A stretch of 64,000 bases of DNA, from positions 1 to 64,000 of the forward strand of contig JANKMU010000006.1 of NCBI GenBank assembly GCA_024650045.1, in the 5' to 3' direction. The DNA comes from Mycoplasmatota bacterium. Lineage in GTDB: Bacteria > Bacillota_I > Bacilli_A > Acholeplasmatales > Acholeplasmataceae. Numbering within the stretch: the stretch's first letter is position 1; each line of letters opens with the position of its first letter. The position numbers were made by a program, and so were the translations under genes. Positions 35,968 to 44,835 of this stretch are shown one piece after another. Below the pieces are notes generated by a model. The model saw only the letters and a list, made by a program, of their open reading frames with translations, was not told where the DNA came from and made no database searches.

Positions 35968-37694
35968 GATAAATCCTCTTTAATCTTGATGATGACTGAC
36001 TTTGGAATCCCCAAGGACATAAGTTCTTCATCAGATGCATTTTTAATATCTTCAATACTTGTGAAATGGCTAAGTAATGCCTTTTTTCTTTTATCCCCAA
36101 TACCTTCAATATAATCCAATGGTGATGAGATGGATTTCTTGTTTCTTGTTGATCTATGGAAGTCAATCGCGAATCGATGCACTTCTTCAGAAATCTTTAA
36201 AAGTAGTTTATAGAGTTCACTTTGTTTTAATAAGGGAATGACTTCACTTTCATAAACAATCGCTTCGAGCGTATGTTTATTATTTTTCTTTAACCCTGCC
36301 ATTTTAATATCTAATCCTAGATTATCTAAAACTTCTTTGGCAGCGTTTAATTGTCCTTTACCACCATCGACTAAGATTAAATCAGGAAAAGTACCTTGTT
36401 CCATTAATAGCTTTTGATATCTTCGATAAGTGACTTCTTTCATCGCTTGATAATCATCATTGGTTGTTGTTTTTAGATGATACTTCCTGTAACTCTTTCT
36501 TTCAAACTTGCCATCCTTAAAAACAACAAGTGCTGAAATTGGAGCTGTACCAAAGAGTTGTGCGTTATCAAAGATTTCGATATGATTGACATTATAATTC
36601 ACAAGTTCACTTAAATCATCTAATGCTTTTTGTCTTTGCTCATCTTTATGACGATAAAGCATAAAGTGATGCTCTAAATCATAATCAGCATTCTTAGATG
36701 CAAGATCTATTAATTTCTTCTTATCCCCTTTTTGAGGTATAAAGACTTTATTTCCAAATAAAGGTTCTATATCTTCTAACTTAAATCGATTACTAAACAA
36801 TAATTCATCAGGAACAACAGTTTCATAAAATTGTTGAATATAACTTATTACAGAATCCATCATATCACCAACATATGAAAAGACGATTTGATGATGGTCA
36901 ACAATTTTTCCTTGACGCATCATTAAGATCTGTAAAGCAATATCATCTTTATTATATGCAAAACTGATTGCGTCTCGATCTTTAAAGTCATTTAAGTTAA
37001 TAATCTGTTTTTCAGTGGTTGCTTCAATATGATTAATCATATCTCTAAATTCTGCAGCTTTTTCATAAGCCATCTCTTGACTTGCATCAACCATTTCTTG
37101 ATTTAATTTCGATAAGACTTCTTTGGTATCACCTTTTAAAAACTTTGTAATCTCTGGAATAATATTGCCATAAGAAACATCTGGTTTAATACAAGGTGCT
37201 AAACATTGCCCAATATGATAATACAAACAAGCTTGTTTAGGCATTGTTTCACATTTTCTTAATGGATATAAGCGGTTTAACAATCTAACAGTTTCTCTTG
37301 CACTATAAACGTTAGGATAAGGTCCAAAAACTCTTCCTTTAATATCTTTTTGTCTAACGACTTGAAGTTTTGGATGTTCTTCTTCAGTTATTTCTATATA
37401 TGGATATGTCTTGTCATCAACAAGTCTTATATTATATTTAGGTAAATATTGTTTAATCAAATTGATTTCTAAGATTAAAGATTCATGTTCACTATTGGTA
37501 AGAACATAAGAAAAATCACGAATCTCTGAAACAAGACGTGTGGTTTTTTCGTTGTGTGCACCTGTGAAATAGGTTTTCACACGATTCTTGAGATTTTTCG
37601 CTTTTCCTACATAGATGACTTCATCTTTATCATTTTTCATTAAGTAACAGCCAGGTTCAGTAGGAACTAAAGCAATTTTATCTTTTAAATTCAA
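35964..37694 (-). CDS. uvrC: Excinuclease ABC subunit C
   Basis: Nucleotide-excision repair nuclease of 576 residues. GIY-YIG domain at the start (EPGCYLMKNDKDEVIYVGKAKNLKNRV), a UVR region near 200, a C-terminal RNase-H-like nuclease (LVDGGKGQLNAAKEVL) and helix-hairpin-helix motifs (SPLDYIEGIGDKRKKALLSHF). It is slightly shorter than Bacillus UvrC (about 590-600). No UvrA or UvrB in the window. Confidence 0.95.
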   Translation of the reverse strand: MNLKDKIALVPTEPGCYLMKNDKDEVIYVGKAKNLKNRVKTYFTGAHNEKTTRLVSEIRDFSYVLTNSEHESLILEINLIKQYLPKYNIRLVDDKTYPYIEITEEEHPKLQVVRQKDIKGRVFGPYPNVYSARETVRLLNRLYPLRKCETMPKQACLYYHIGQCLAPCIKPDVSYGNIIPEITKFLKGDTKEVLSKLNQEMVDASQEMAYEKAAEFRDMINHIEATTEKQIINLNDFKDRDAISFAYNKDDIALQILMMRQGKIVDHHQIVFSYVGDMMDSVISYIQQFYETVVPDELLFSNRFKLEDIEPLFGNKVFIPQKGDKKKLIDLASKNADYDLEHHFMLYRHKDEQRQKALDDLSELVNYNVNHIEIFDNAQLFGTAPISALVVFKDGKFERKSYRKYHLKTTTNDDYQAMKEVTYRRYQKLLMEQGTFPDLILVDGGKGQLNAAKEVLDNLGLDIKMAGLKKNNKHTLEAIVYESEVIPLLKQSELYKLLLKISEEVHRFAIDFHRSTRNKKSISSPLDYIEGIGDKRKKALLSHFTSIEDIKNASDEELMSLGIPKSVIIKIKEDLS

Positions 37695-37753
37695 TCAAAT
37701 CACCATTTATATTGTATCACAATTTAAACTTAGAAAAAAAACTAGGAAACATC

Positions 37754-37778
37754 AAAAAAATAAAGCGTTTCCGCTTTA
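37754..37778 (-). terminator. Terminator after rpoZ
   Basis: TAAAGCG-TTTC-CGCTTTA (37761-37778) followed on the minus strand by seven Ts. Confidence 0.88.
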
Positions 37779-37781
37779 TCA

Positions 37782-37997
37782 CTAGGATTCAAAATCAACT
37801 TTTACTTTTCCATCTAGAATTTCTTCTAATGCAATACCAATACTTTTAACACATTGTGCATCTTCTACTTGAAGTTTTTCAGCTTCTAAGATCTGTGCAA
37901 CTTTACTTGCTGCATAAACTAATTTATATTTGGAATCAATCTTTGACAACAATTTGTCAATCGATGGGTAACGCATACCGTCTTTGTTCTTTACCAT
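37782..37997 (-). CDS. rpoZ: RNA polymerase omega subunit
   Basis: A 71-residue omega subunit. MRYPSIDKLLSKIDSKYKLVYAASKVAQIL matches the conserved N-terminal helix, although the usual A-R-Q-I pattern is KVAQI. It follows gmk by 2 bases, the classic gmk-rpoZ pairing. Confidence 0.9.
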   Translation of the reverse strand: MVKNKDGMRYPSIDKLLSKIDSKYKLVYAASKVAQILEAEKLQVEDAQCVKSIGIALEEILDGKVKVDFES

Positions 37998-37999
37998 TT

Positions 38000-38620
38000 T
38001 TATTTCTCTCCGATCATCTTAATATAGTTATGAATTGTTCTTTCTGTTTTCGCATGTTCAGCACGAATGATTGCCATAATACGATCTGCAGCGTTATTGA
38101 CTTCGTCATTAACGACGATGTAATCATATTTATGAGCAAGTAAAAATTCTGATTCTGCTTTCTTCATGCGTTTATTAATTAAGTCAATAGATTCTGTACC
38201 TCTACTAACTAATCGTTCGTATAATGCTTTCTTGCCTGGTGGTACTAAGAAGACAAACACTGCTTCTTTCATTTGTTTTCTAACCTGTAGTGCGCCTTCA
38301 ACTTCAATTTCTAAAACAACTTCTTTTCCTTTATCAAGTTGTTCATCAACTTTATCACGTGGCGTACCATAATAATTGCCTACAAATTCTGCCCATTCAA
38401 GAAATTTATTTTCCTTAATGCGTTGTAAGAATGTTTCTTTGTCAACAAAGTAATAATCAACACCTTCAACTTCACCTGGTCTTGGTGGTCTAGTTGTCAT
38501 TGAGACCGAATAAACAAGATCATGATGCGGCATTTGGAATAAGGCTCTTCTTACAGTACCTTTTCCAACACCTGAAGGTCCAGAAATTACGACTAACAGT
38601 CCACGCTCATTTAATTTCAT
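38000..38620 (-). CDS. gmk: Guanylate kinase
   Basis: GMP to GDP kinase, 206 residues. P-loop VISGPSGVGKGTV, then SVSMTTRPPRPGEVEGVDYYFV, and the LLEIEVEGALQV-like segment VVLEIEVEGALQVRKQ. Start behind a GGAGGAGC-type site. Operon with rpoZ. Confidence 0.96.
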   Translation of the reverse strand: MKLNERGLLVVISGPSGVGKGTVRRALFQMPHHDLVYSVSMTTRPPRPGEVEGVDYYFVDKETFLQRIKENKFLEWAEFVGNYYGTPRDKVDEQLDKGKEVVLEIEVEGALQVRKQMKEAVFVFLVPPGKKALYERLVSRGTESIDLINKRMKKAESEFLLAHKYDYIVVNDEVNNAADRIMAIIRAEHAKTERTIHNYIKMIGEK

Positions 38621-38767
38621 GGGCTCCTCCTTTGGCTTTGATATTACATTCTATTATATATGATAATAGGTGCGGTGTAAATAGTTTTAGTTATATTTAC
38701 TTCATTATTGTGATAAATGGCTAAATAATGAGATATAAATGTGATAAAATGGATAAAGAGGTGGATT

Positions 38768-40339
38768 ATGGTTTTTGATGGCTTTTTTATTTATCATTTG
38801 ATTAAAGAACTTAATAACGAACTAGAAAAATCAAGACTAGAAAAAGTATATCAAAATGATGAGACGTCATTTGTTTTTGCTTTTTATGCTAAAGGCACAA
38901 GAAAGTTTATGAACTTAAGTCTTTCTCCCCATCGATTCGGACTTCATATAACTCAAAACAAAGAACATGGAAATGCTACTTCTCAGTTTTTAATTACTTT
39001 AAAAAAACATTTAGAAGGTGCTATATTAGATAACATCACTCAATATGAAACTGATCGTGTTATTATTTTAAATTTCACATCTTATGACTTTATTGATGGT
39101 CCTGTATCTAAAAAACTCATTTTTGAAGCTATGGGTAGGCATTCTAATTTATTGTTAATTAAAAATGATGTCATTGTTGATACTTATAAAAAGATGTTTT
39201 TCGATGAAGGTAGACAGTTATTGCCACAAGCCAAGTTTGAGTTTTTCCCTTCAGATAAAAAATCATTTCTTGAAATCGATTATAACAATATTGAATCACC
39301 AAAAGATTTGGTTGATGGATATTTAGGTGTTTCACCTTTTTTAAGCAAGTACTTATATGAAAAGAAAATCGATATAGCATCCATTGATGTTAAACCTACT
39401 AGAAATATAACAACCGGTAAATCATATGTTGCAGATATTTTTAGTGATCAAGCAAAAAAGGAGTTCTATGAAACTATTTCAGAAATGATGGATCATAAAA
39501 AAGAAGAAAAACGAGCGTCTTTTACATCACATAAACAATTTATTGATAGACAATTAGCAAAATATGAAAAACGCTATGCTCAAAATGAACTATTACTTCA
39601 AAATGCTAAGGAAAATCTAGACAACAGAATTTATGGAGATATGATTTATCAATCAGGAATATCTTTAGATGAAAAAAGATCATCAATTGATGTTGATGAA
39701 AAACATATTGTCTTAGATCCAACAAAAACATTAAACGAAAATGCACAATTATATTATAAAGCTTATCAAAAAGCGAAGCGAAGCATCAATCATATATCAA
39801 AACAGTTGGCAGAAAATAAAGAAATGATCGATTTGTTTAATGAGTTTAAAACATATATTGAATTTGCAAGTCATGATAACATTAAAGATTTAGAAACTGA
39901 ATTAAGCAATTATGGTTATCAAAAAGGATTAAAAACGAAGAAAGTTAATAAGAAACAAGAGAAAAAACCAAATATAATTAAACTAATTGATGATGAAGCA
40001 ACTTATACGATTGGCAAAAATAGTTTACAAAACGAATATATAACACACGTTTTAGCGAATAAAGATGATTATTGGTTTCACGTCAAAGATGCACCTGGAG
40101 GACATATCGTTGTAACAACTGATGAGCTAACTGAACATGTCTTAAGAAAATCAGCAATGTTAGCTGCATATTTCTCTGGAATGCGTCAATCATCATCAAT
40201 TCCTGTAGATTACACATTTGTCAAAAATATTAAGAAAATACCAAAAACACCTGGATATCGTGTTACCTACCGCAACCATCAAACCATTTATATCGATATC
40301 GATGAAGAAAAAATAAATAGTTATTTAAAAAATGTCTAA
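38768..40339 (+). CDS. rqcH: RqcH / NFACT ribosome quality-control protein
   Basis: About 523 residues with an NFACT-N domain (FDGFFIYHLIKELN), a long helical middle, and the NFACT-R domain (DDYWFHVKDAPGGHIVV, near residue 435). RqcH binds stalled 50S subunits and adds C-terminal alanine tails with tRNA-Ala; the same family was earlier called FbpA/fibronectin-binding. ATG 38768 follows AGAGGTGG. Stop codon lies in its terminator stem. Confidence 0.93.
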   Translation: MVFDGFFIYHLIKELNNELEKSRLEKVYQNDETSFVFAFYAKGTRKFMNLSLSPHRFGLHITQNKEHGNATSQFLITLKKHLEGAILDNITQYETDRVIILNFTSYDFIDGPVSKKLIFEAMGRHSNLLLIKNDVIVDTYKKMFFDEGRQLLPQAKFEFFPSDKKSFLEIDYNNIESPKDLVDGYLGVSPFLSKYLYEKKIDIASIDVKPTRNITTGKSYVADIFSDQAKKEFYETISEMMDHKKEEKRASFTSHKQFIDRQLAKYEKRYAQNELLLQNAKENLDNRIYGDMIYQSGISLDEKRSSIDVDEKHIVLDPTKTLNENAQLYYKAYQKAKRSINHISKQLAENKEMIDLFNEFKTYIEFASHDNIKDLETELSNYGYQKGLKTKKVNKKQEKKPNIIKLIDDEATYTIGKNSLQNEYITHVLANKDDYWFHVKDAPGGHIVVTTDELTEHVLRKSAMLAAYFSGMRQSSSIPVDYTFVKNIKKIPKTPGYRVTYRNHQTIYIDIDEEKINSYLKNV

Positions 40340-40363
40340 GTTAACATAATTTAGACTTTTTTT
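40334..40363 (+). terminator. Terminator after rqcH
   Basis: GTCTAA (40334-40339) and TTAGAC (40351-40356) flank an 11-base loop, then TTTTTTT. The rqcH TAA stop is in the left arm. Confidence 0.75.
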
Positions 40364-40372
40364 AATCAAAGG

Positions 40373-40411
40373 TGCGAATGATTTGAAAATTAGTATAAAA
40401 AGAGTTATGAT
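40373..40411 (+). promoter_or_regulatory. sodA promoter overlapped by a Zur-type operator
   Basis: TTGAAA (40383-40388), 17-base spacer, TATGAT (40406-40411). TGCGAATGATTTGAA (40373-40387) differs by one base from the two operators of the zinc importer and covers the -35 box. Confidence 0.75.
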
Positions 40412-40439
40412 AAAGGTATAAATCTTAGGAGGTAATATT

Positions 40440-41048
40440 ATGAAATTCGAACTACCAAAATTAAACTATGCATATGATGCTTTAGAACCATTTATCGATG
40501 CTAGAACTATGGAAATTCACTACACTAAACACCATAATGGTTATGTTAACAATTTAAATGCAGCACTAGAAAAACATTCTGAACTAGATACTCCGCTTGA
40601 AACTTTACTTGCAGATCTATCTCAAGTTCCTGCTGACATTCGTACAGCAGTACAAAACAATGGTGGTGGACATTTTAACCACTCACTATTTTGGAGCATT
40701 CTTAAAGTTAATAATGGTGCTACACCAAAAGGTGCTTTAGCAAAAGCAATTGAAAAAGATTTTAAATCTTTTGATGAATTCAAAGAAGCATTTGGTACAG
40801 CAGCAAAAACAAGATTCGGTAGTGGTTGGGCTTGGTTAATCGTAACATCTGATAAAAAATTAAAAGTTTTATCTACACCAAATCAAGATACTCCACTCGC
40901 AGAAGGTACTCCAATTCTAGGTTTAGATGTATGGGAACATGCTTATTACCTAAACTATCAAAACCGTCGCCCTGATTATGTTTCAGCATTCTTTAGTGTT
41001 GTAAACTGGGACAAAGTTTCTGAATTATATGAAGCAGCTGTAAAATAA
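40440..41048 (+). CDS. sodA: Superoxide dismutase, Mn/Fe type
   Basis: A 202-residue dismutase. Metal ligands are visible: first histidine in [15 protein letters not shown], second in HFNHSLFW, aspartate and third histidine in [11 protein letters not shown]. The GGGHFNHS motif (Gly-Gly-His before the second ligand) points to a manganese-type or cambialistic enzyme rather than the iron-type AAQ pattern. Good AGGAGG site. The promoter carries a site matching the zinc regulon operator. Confidence 0.96.
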   Translation: MKFELPKLNYAYDALEPFIDARTMEIHYTKHHNGYVNNLNAALEKHSELDTPLETLLADLSQVPADIRTAVQNNGGGHFNHSLFWSILKVNNGATPKGALAKAIEKDFKSFDEFKEAFGTAAKTRFGSGWAWLIVTSDKKLKVLSTPNQDTPLAEGTPILGLDVWEHAYYLNYQNRRPDYVSAFFSVVNWDKVSELYEAAVK

Positions 41049-41056
41049 ACATGTAG

Positions 41057-41088
41057 AAAACAGGTTCGTTTTGAACCTGTTTTTTTTT
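41057..41088 (+). terminator. Terminator after sodA
   Basis: AAAACAGGTTC-GTTTT-GAACCTGTTTT stem followed by a T-run. Confidence 0.92.
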
Positions 41089-41113
41089 ACTTTGATATAT
41101 GGGAGGTTATTCG

Positions 41114-41626
41114 ATGATCAAACTTAGGCATTTAATCATTGTAATCGCATTGATGCCAGTCATTATTGTATCAGCAATGAATGGAGTTTTATTTATAACA
41201 CATCCAGAATTAACATATGGTACTCCTGGTATGTATCATATTGCAGTTATTTTTATGTTGGTTGCAATTGGTCTTGTTTACTTATTATCTAGAATTGAAC
41301 TCAAATATATTGAATCTCAATCGAATGATAAGAATGTGTGGTCATTTATATTTAGTCATCAGACTATTTTAGTAAATGTTGTTACTCAATTTGTACTTTA
41401 CTTAATTCTAGCTGGATTAGATGTTTTTACGGATATTAAAGCTGTTTTGATTCCATTTATTATTTTGTTGATTACATTTTTATGGATCAGAACAACCAAA
41501 ATGCTTTATTTGAGAACAGATAGGTATCTACCTAGTATCTATATTCATTTTTTTACGTATCTTATTTTTATAGGTTATACGGCTTATTTAACCATTAAAC
41601 TTTTCTTATTTATGAATATAAACTAA
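41114..41626 (+). CDS. Five-helix membrane protein, unknown function
   Basis: A 170-residue protein with about five membrane segments and no recognised family. ATG 41114 follows GGGAGG with good spacing; the upstream ATG at 41099 is itself next to that site. It has its own terminator and is otherwise isolated. Confidence 0.7.
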   Translation: MIKLRHLIIVIALMPVIIVSAMNGVLFITHPELTYGTPGMYHIAVIFMLVAIGLVYLLSRIELKYIESQSNDKNVWSFIFSHQTILVNVVTQFVLYLILAGLDVFTDIKAVLIPFIILLITFLWIRTTKMLYLRTDRYLPSIYIHFFTYLIFIGYTAYLTIKLFLFMNIN

Positions 41627-41648
41627 ACTGCTTAGGCAGTTTTTTTTA
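41627..41648 (+). terminator. Terminator of the membrane-protein gene
   Basis: ACTGC-TTAG-GCAGT followed by eight Ts; placed directly after the stop codon. Confidence 0.85.
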
Positions 41649-41649
41649 T

Positions 41650-41675
41650 AAAAAAAAGGAAGCTTTCGCTTCCTT
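41650..41675 (-). terminator. Terminator after hpf
   Basis: AAGGAAGC-TTTC-GCTTCCTT; minus-strand T-run follows. Back-to-back with the plus-strand terminator at 41627. Confidence 0.9.
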
Positions 41676-42225
41676 ATAAAGGTTGAGTCTCAATGATTGC
41701 GTAATCCCCATCATCTCTTCTGTAAACTACATTTGTTTTAGAAGATTCTTTATCTAAGAACACATAGAAATCATGTCCTGATAATTCCATTGCTGCGATA
41801 GCTTCTTCAGATGACATAGGTTTTAAATCAACTTTTTTACTTTTAACTAGCTGACTTGCTAGAATATCTTTTTCTAATGATTCAGCATCGAACTCATGAC
41901 TATATGCTTGTTTGATGCCTTCTCTTTCAAGGTTTTTCTTCAGTTTATCTTTATGTCTTCTAATTTGTCCGACTAACTTGTCGTTAACACGATCGATAGC
42001 TGCATACATATCCATATCTGATACTTCTGCACGTAACACAGTTCCTTTAGCAGGAATGGTAACTTCTACTTTATGGTGGTCTTTGTAGACCTTACATACC
42101 ACCCGTACTTCGGAAATAACCTCTGGGCCGAAAAAGGATACGACCTTATATAATCGTTTTTCTGCATAATCTTTGATTGCCTTTGTTGGAACAAAACCAT
42201 TTTTACCTAACACTTCGAATTTCAT
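41674..42225 (-). CDS. hpf: Ribosome hibernation promoting factor, long form
   Basis: A long-form HPF of 183 residues when started at ATG 42225: MKFEVLGKNGFVPTKAIKDYAEKRLYKV (N-terminal 30S-binding domain) and a C-terminal dimerisation domain (ELSGHDFYVFLDKESSKTNVVYRRDDGDYAIIET). It dimerises 70S ribosomes into inactive 100S particles. ATG 42225 has its own strong GGAG site with 7-base spacing. The reading frame is open upstream without a stop to ATG 42600, making a 308-residue fusion possible (see next entry). Confidence 0.95.
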   Translation of the reverse strand: MKFEVLGKNGFVPTKAIKDYAEKRLYKVVSFFGPEVISEVRVVCKVYKDHHKVEVTIPAKGTVLRAEVSDMDMYAAIDRVNDKLVGQIRRHKDKLKKNLEREGIKQAYSHEFDAESLEKDILASQLVKSKKVDLKPMSSEEAIAAMELSGHDFYVFLDKESSKTNVVYRRDDGDYAIIETQPL

Positions 42226-42600
42226 AGTTTTTCTCCTTTTTTTTATATTATCATAAAGCGTGACCAAATAGATATCGCCATGCCTTAGAGAATCCAATAT
42301 TTCGTATAATTGATCATTTAACTCATCAAAGTATAACAAGACCTTATTTTTATGGTTCTTTAGGAAATCAATATAATATATCTTTAGAAACGACATATAA
42401 GCTCTTGGATAAATCTTATGATAGTTTGGTAATAAATAGTGATGATCAATTTTCCCGGTTTCTATCGGTATCATTTGATACTTAGGAACAATCGGGTATT
42501 GCTGAAAACATTTTTCACAAATGTGATGCTTTTCAGTTTGAAAGATATTGAAAATATTTAATTGTGTTCTTATTTTTTTCTTACACACCTCACAAAGCAT
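42226..42600 (-). CDS. ComF-like zinc-finger segment in frame with hpf
   Basis: A 125-codon segment starting ATG 42600 behind AGGAGGGC, running in frame with hpf. The N-terminus MLCEVCKKK...HHICEKCFQQ has the CxxC...CxxC zinc-finger pattern seen at the start of ComFC-family proteins, followed by PNYHKIYPRAYMSFLKIYY. The phosphoribosyltransferase domain of ComFC is missing. An A8 run (ATATAAAAAAAAGG) sits just before the hpf ribosome binding site; slipping one frame there would meet TAA about 13 codons later. Either a fused 308-residue protein, a truncated ComFC remnant, or a slippage-dependent product. Its ribosome binding site is in a hairpin. Confidence 0.6.
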
Positions 42601-42601
42601 A

Positions 42602-42635
42602 ACAAGCCCTCCTAATTGATATTAGAGGGGCTTGT
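42602..42635 (-). promoter_or_regulatory. Hairpin sequestering the ComF-like ribosome binding site
   Basis: ACAAGCCC (minus strand 42635-42628) pairs with GGGCTTGT (42609-42602); inner CTAAT/ATTAG pairing extends it to about 15 base pairs with one mismatch. The AGGAGGGC ribosome binding site lies in the 3' arm and no T-run follows. Confidence 0.65.
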
Positions 42636-42641
42636 GTCAGT

Positions 42642-44699
42642 TTACTTTTTATAAGCTTCTACGATTTTATCAATTAGGTTGTTCGGAACTTCTTCATATC
42701 TTAAGAATTCACGTGTGAACACACCACTACCTTGAGTCATAGCTTTTAAGTCAATCGCATATTTAACAATTTCTGCTTCTGGTACTTCAGCAATCACGAC
42801 TTGATATCCTTCAGTTTGATTCATACCAAGAACGCGTCCGCGTCTTTTATTCATATCACCCATAACATCTCCAACGAATTGATCTTTAACAGTGACTTCC
42901 ACTTTAACGATTGGTTCTAAGATTGTTGGTTGACAAGTTTTTACAGCATCTTTAAATGCTAATGAAGCAGCAAGTTTAAATGAAATTTCATTTGAATCAA
43001 CTGGATGGTAAGAACCATCATATAATGTAGCTTTAACATTAATCACAGGGAATCCTGCTAAAGGACCTGCTTCAAATGCTTCTATTAAGCCTTTTTCAAC
43101 TGCAGGGAAGTAGTTTCTAGGAACTGCTCCACCAAATACATCTTCTGAAAATTCAAATAGTTCTTTGGTTGGTTCAAATTTAATCCATACATGTCCGAAT
43201 TGTCCAGCTCCACCAGATTGTTTCTTATGTTTACCTTCTGCTTGAACTGCCTTTTTAATCGTTTCACGGTAGACGATTTTTTGTTCTTCAACATCAACGT
43301 CTACTTTAAACATATTTTTCATTCTTTCTAAAACGTAGTTTAAGTGTGTCATCCCTTGTCCACCTAAGAGGAGTTGAGCTGTTTCTTTATTACGTTTAAT
43401 TTCGAATGTTGGATCTTCTTGATTAATACGATGAAGTGCCATAGATATTTTATCTTCATCATTTTTATTTTTTGGATGAACAGCTATATAGATAACTGAT
43501 GTTGGAATTGGAACTGGTTCATAGATAATTGGACTCTTAGGGTCTGCAAGTGTATCTCCTGTTTCAATACCATCTAATTTAGCAACAGCTGCCATATCGC
43601 CAGCATGGAATGTTGTACATTCTATTTGTGTTCTACCACGAGGTGCAAATATATTCGTTATTTTTTTATTGTCACCTTTATTAGAAATAACAACTTCTTG
43701 TCCAAGTTTTAAAATACCTGAATTAATTTTTAAAATATTAACTGCACCTAAGAAAGGGTCAACTGTCGTCTTGAAGACATAAGCAGAAAATGGTTCATCG
43801 TCAGATGTTTGTCTAACGATTTCTGCACCAGTTTTTGCATCTTTACCTTTTAGTGGTGTTAGTTCGTTTGGTGCTGGTAAGTAATCAGTTAACATATTGA
43901 GTAATGTTCTTACACCAATTGTTTTAGTTGCACTACCAACGATTACTGGTGTTAATTCACCATCGATGATGCCTAAGCGAAGTGCGTCTTTAACTGTTTG
44001 TTCAGGAATTTCTTCTCCTGATAAATATAAATCTAATAATTCTTCTGATGTTTCAGCAACACTTTCTAAGATCATGTTGTGAAGTTCATCAACTTTAGGT
44101 TTTTTCTCGTCCCATATTTCAGCATCGTGACTTTCAACACCATCGAAAATTCTTGCTTTCATTTCGATAACATTAACGAAACCTTCAAAGTTTTCATCAT
44201 GTCCGATTGGCCAGCAGAATGGAACTGCTTTTTTCCCTAGTTTTTCACGGATATCATCAAGTACTTTTTCGAACTTGACATTTTCTTTATCCATTTTGTT
44301 TACAAAAATCATTGCAGGAATATGACGTTTTCTAATTTCTTGCCAAATACGTTCAGTTCCTACTTCCACACCTTTAGTTGCATCTATTAAGATGATTGCA
44401 CCTTTTACAACTTCCAATGCTTGTGTTAAATCTCCTACAAATTCATCACTACCAGGAACATCTATAAAGTTTAATTTATAGTTCTCCCATTCAACTGGTA
44501 AAACGCTGAGTGAAAGACTTGATTGTTTAATTTGTTCCTCAACCATATAGTCGGAAACAGTATTTTTTCTTTCAACCTCTCCCTTTTTATCAATTGCTTT
44601 ACTTGCGAAGAGCAATGCTTCAGAAATACTGGTTTTGCCTGATCCTTGGTGTCCTAAAACAGCAATGTTGCGTATCTCCTTGGTGGTATACTCCTTCAT
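42642..44699 (-). CDS. EF-G-like translation factor GTPase (EF-G2 type)
   Basis: A 685-residue EF-G paralogue with all five domains. The P-loop is GHQGSGKTS rather than GHIDAGKTT; switch II reads DVPGSDEFVGD where canonical EF-G has DTPGHVDF, so the GTPase-activating histidine is a serine. NKMDK is intact. Domain IV has GGAGQFGHVWIKFEP and the domain IV tip GSYHPVDSNEISFKLAA. Similar EF-G2 proteins in other bacteria are thought to act under stress, with weak GTPase activity. ATG 44699 follows AGGAGG. The normal fusA is not in the window. Confidence 0.88.
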   Translation of the reverse strand: MKEYTTKEIRNIAVLGHQGSGKTSISEALLFASKAIDKKGEVERKNTVSDYMVEEQIKQSSLSLSVLPVEWENYKLNFIDVPGSDEFVGDLTQALEVVKGAIILIDATKGVEVGTERIWQEIRKRHIPAMIFVNKMDKENVKFEKVLDDIREKLGKKAVPFCWPIGHDENFEGFVNVIEMKARIFDGVESHDAEIWDEKKPKVDELHNMILESVAETSEELLDLYLSGEEIPEQTVKDALRLGIIDGELTPVIVGSATKTIGVRTLLNMLTDYLPAPNELTPLKGKDAKTGAEIVRQTSDDEPFSAYVFKTTVDPFLGAVNILKINSGILKLGQEVVISNKGDNKKITNIFAPRGRTQIECTTFHAGDMAAVAKLDGIETGDTLADPKSPIIYEPVPIPTSVIYIAVHPKNKNDEDKISMALHRINQEDPTFEIKRNKETAQLLLGGQGMTHLNYVLERMKNMFKVDVDVEEQKIVYRETIKKAVQAEGKHKKQSGGAGQFGHVWIKFEPTKELFEFSEDVFGGAVPRNYFPAVEKGLIEAFEAGPLAGFPVINVKATLYDGSYHPVDSNEISFKLAASLAFKDAVKTCQPTILEPIVKVEVTVKDQFVGDVMGDMNKRRGRVLGMNQTEGYQVVIAEVPEAEIVKYAIDLKAMTQGSGVFTREFLRYEEVPNNLIDKIVEAYKK

Positions 44700-44738
44700 G
44701 CTTAACCTCCTGTAATCGTTTTCACATTCTATATAAAT

Positions 44739-44760
44739 ATTATAGCACATTTTTATGTGC
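44739..44760 (-). promoter_or_regulatory. EF-G2 -10 box with adjoining palindrome
   Basis: TATAAT (44739-44744) directly follows GCACAT-AAAA-ATGTGC (44745-44760, 6-4-6, perfect), which lies between -35 and -10. It is placed where a repressor would block the promoter. No -35 box with good match found. Confidence 0.55.
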
Positions 44761-44791
44761 AACAAATCGTTTTAATTAGAAAATATGAAAT

Positions 44792-44820
44792 TTAACATAA
44801 GTCTTAAAAAATGCTATAAT
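44792..44820 (+). promoter_or_regulatory. yidD: yidD promoter
   Basis: TTAACA (44792-44797), 17-base spacer, TATAAT (44815-44820), just before the yidD start. Confidence 0.78.
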
Positions 44821-44835
44821 AAAGACGGTGAAAAG

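Noticed and set aside
42602-42635. Calling the hairpin before the ComF-like frame a normal terminator of the EF-G2 gene
   Set aside because: No T-run follows on the minus strand; the 3' arm contains the ribosome binding site.
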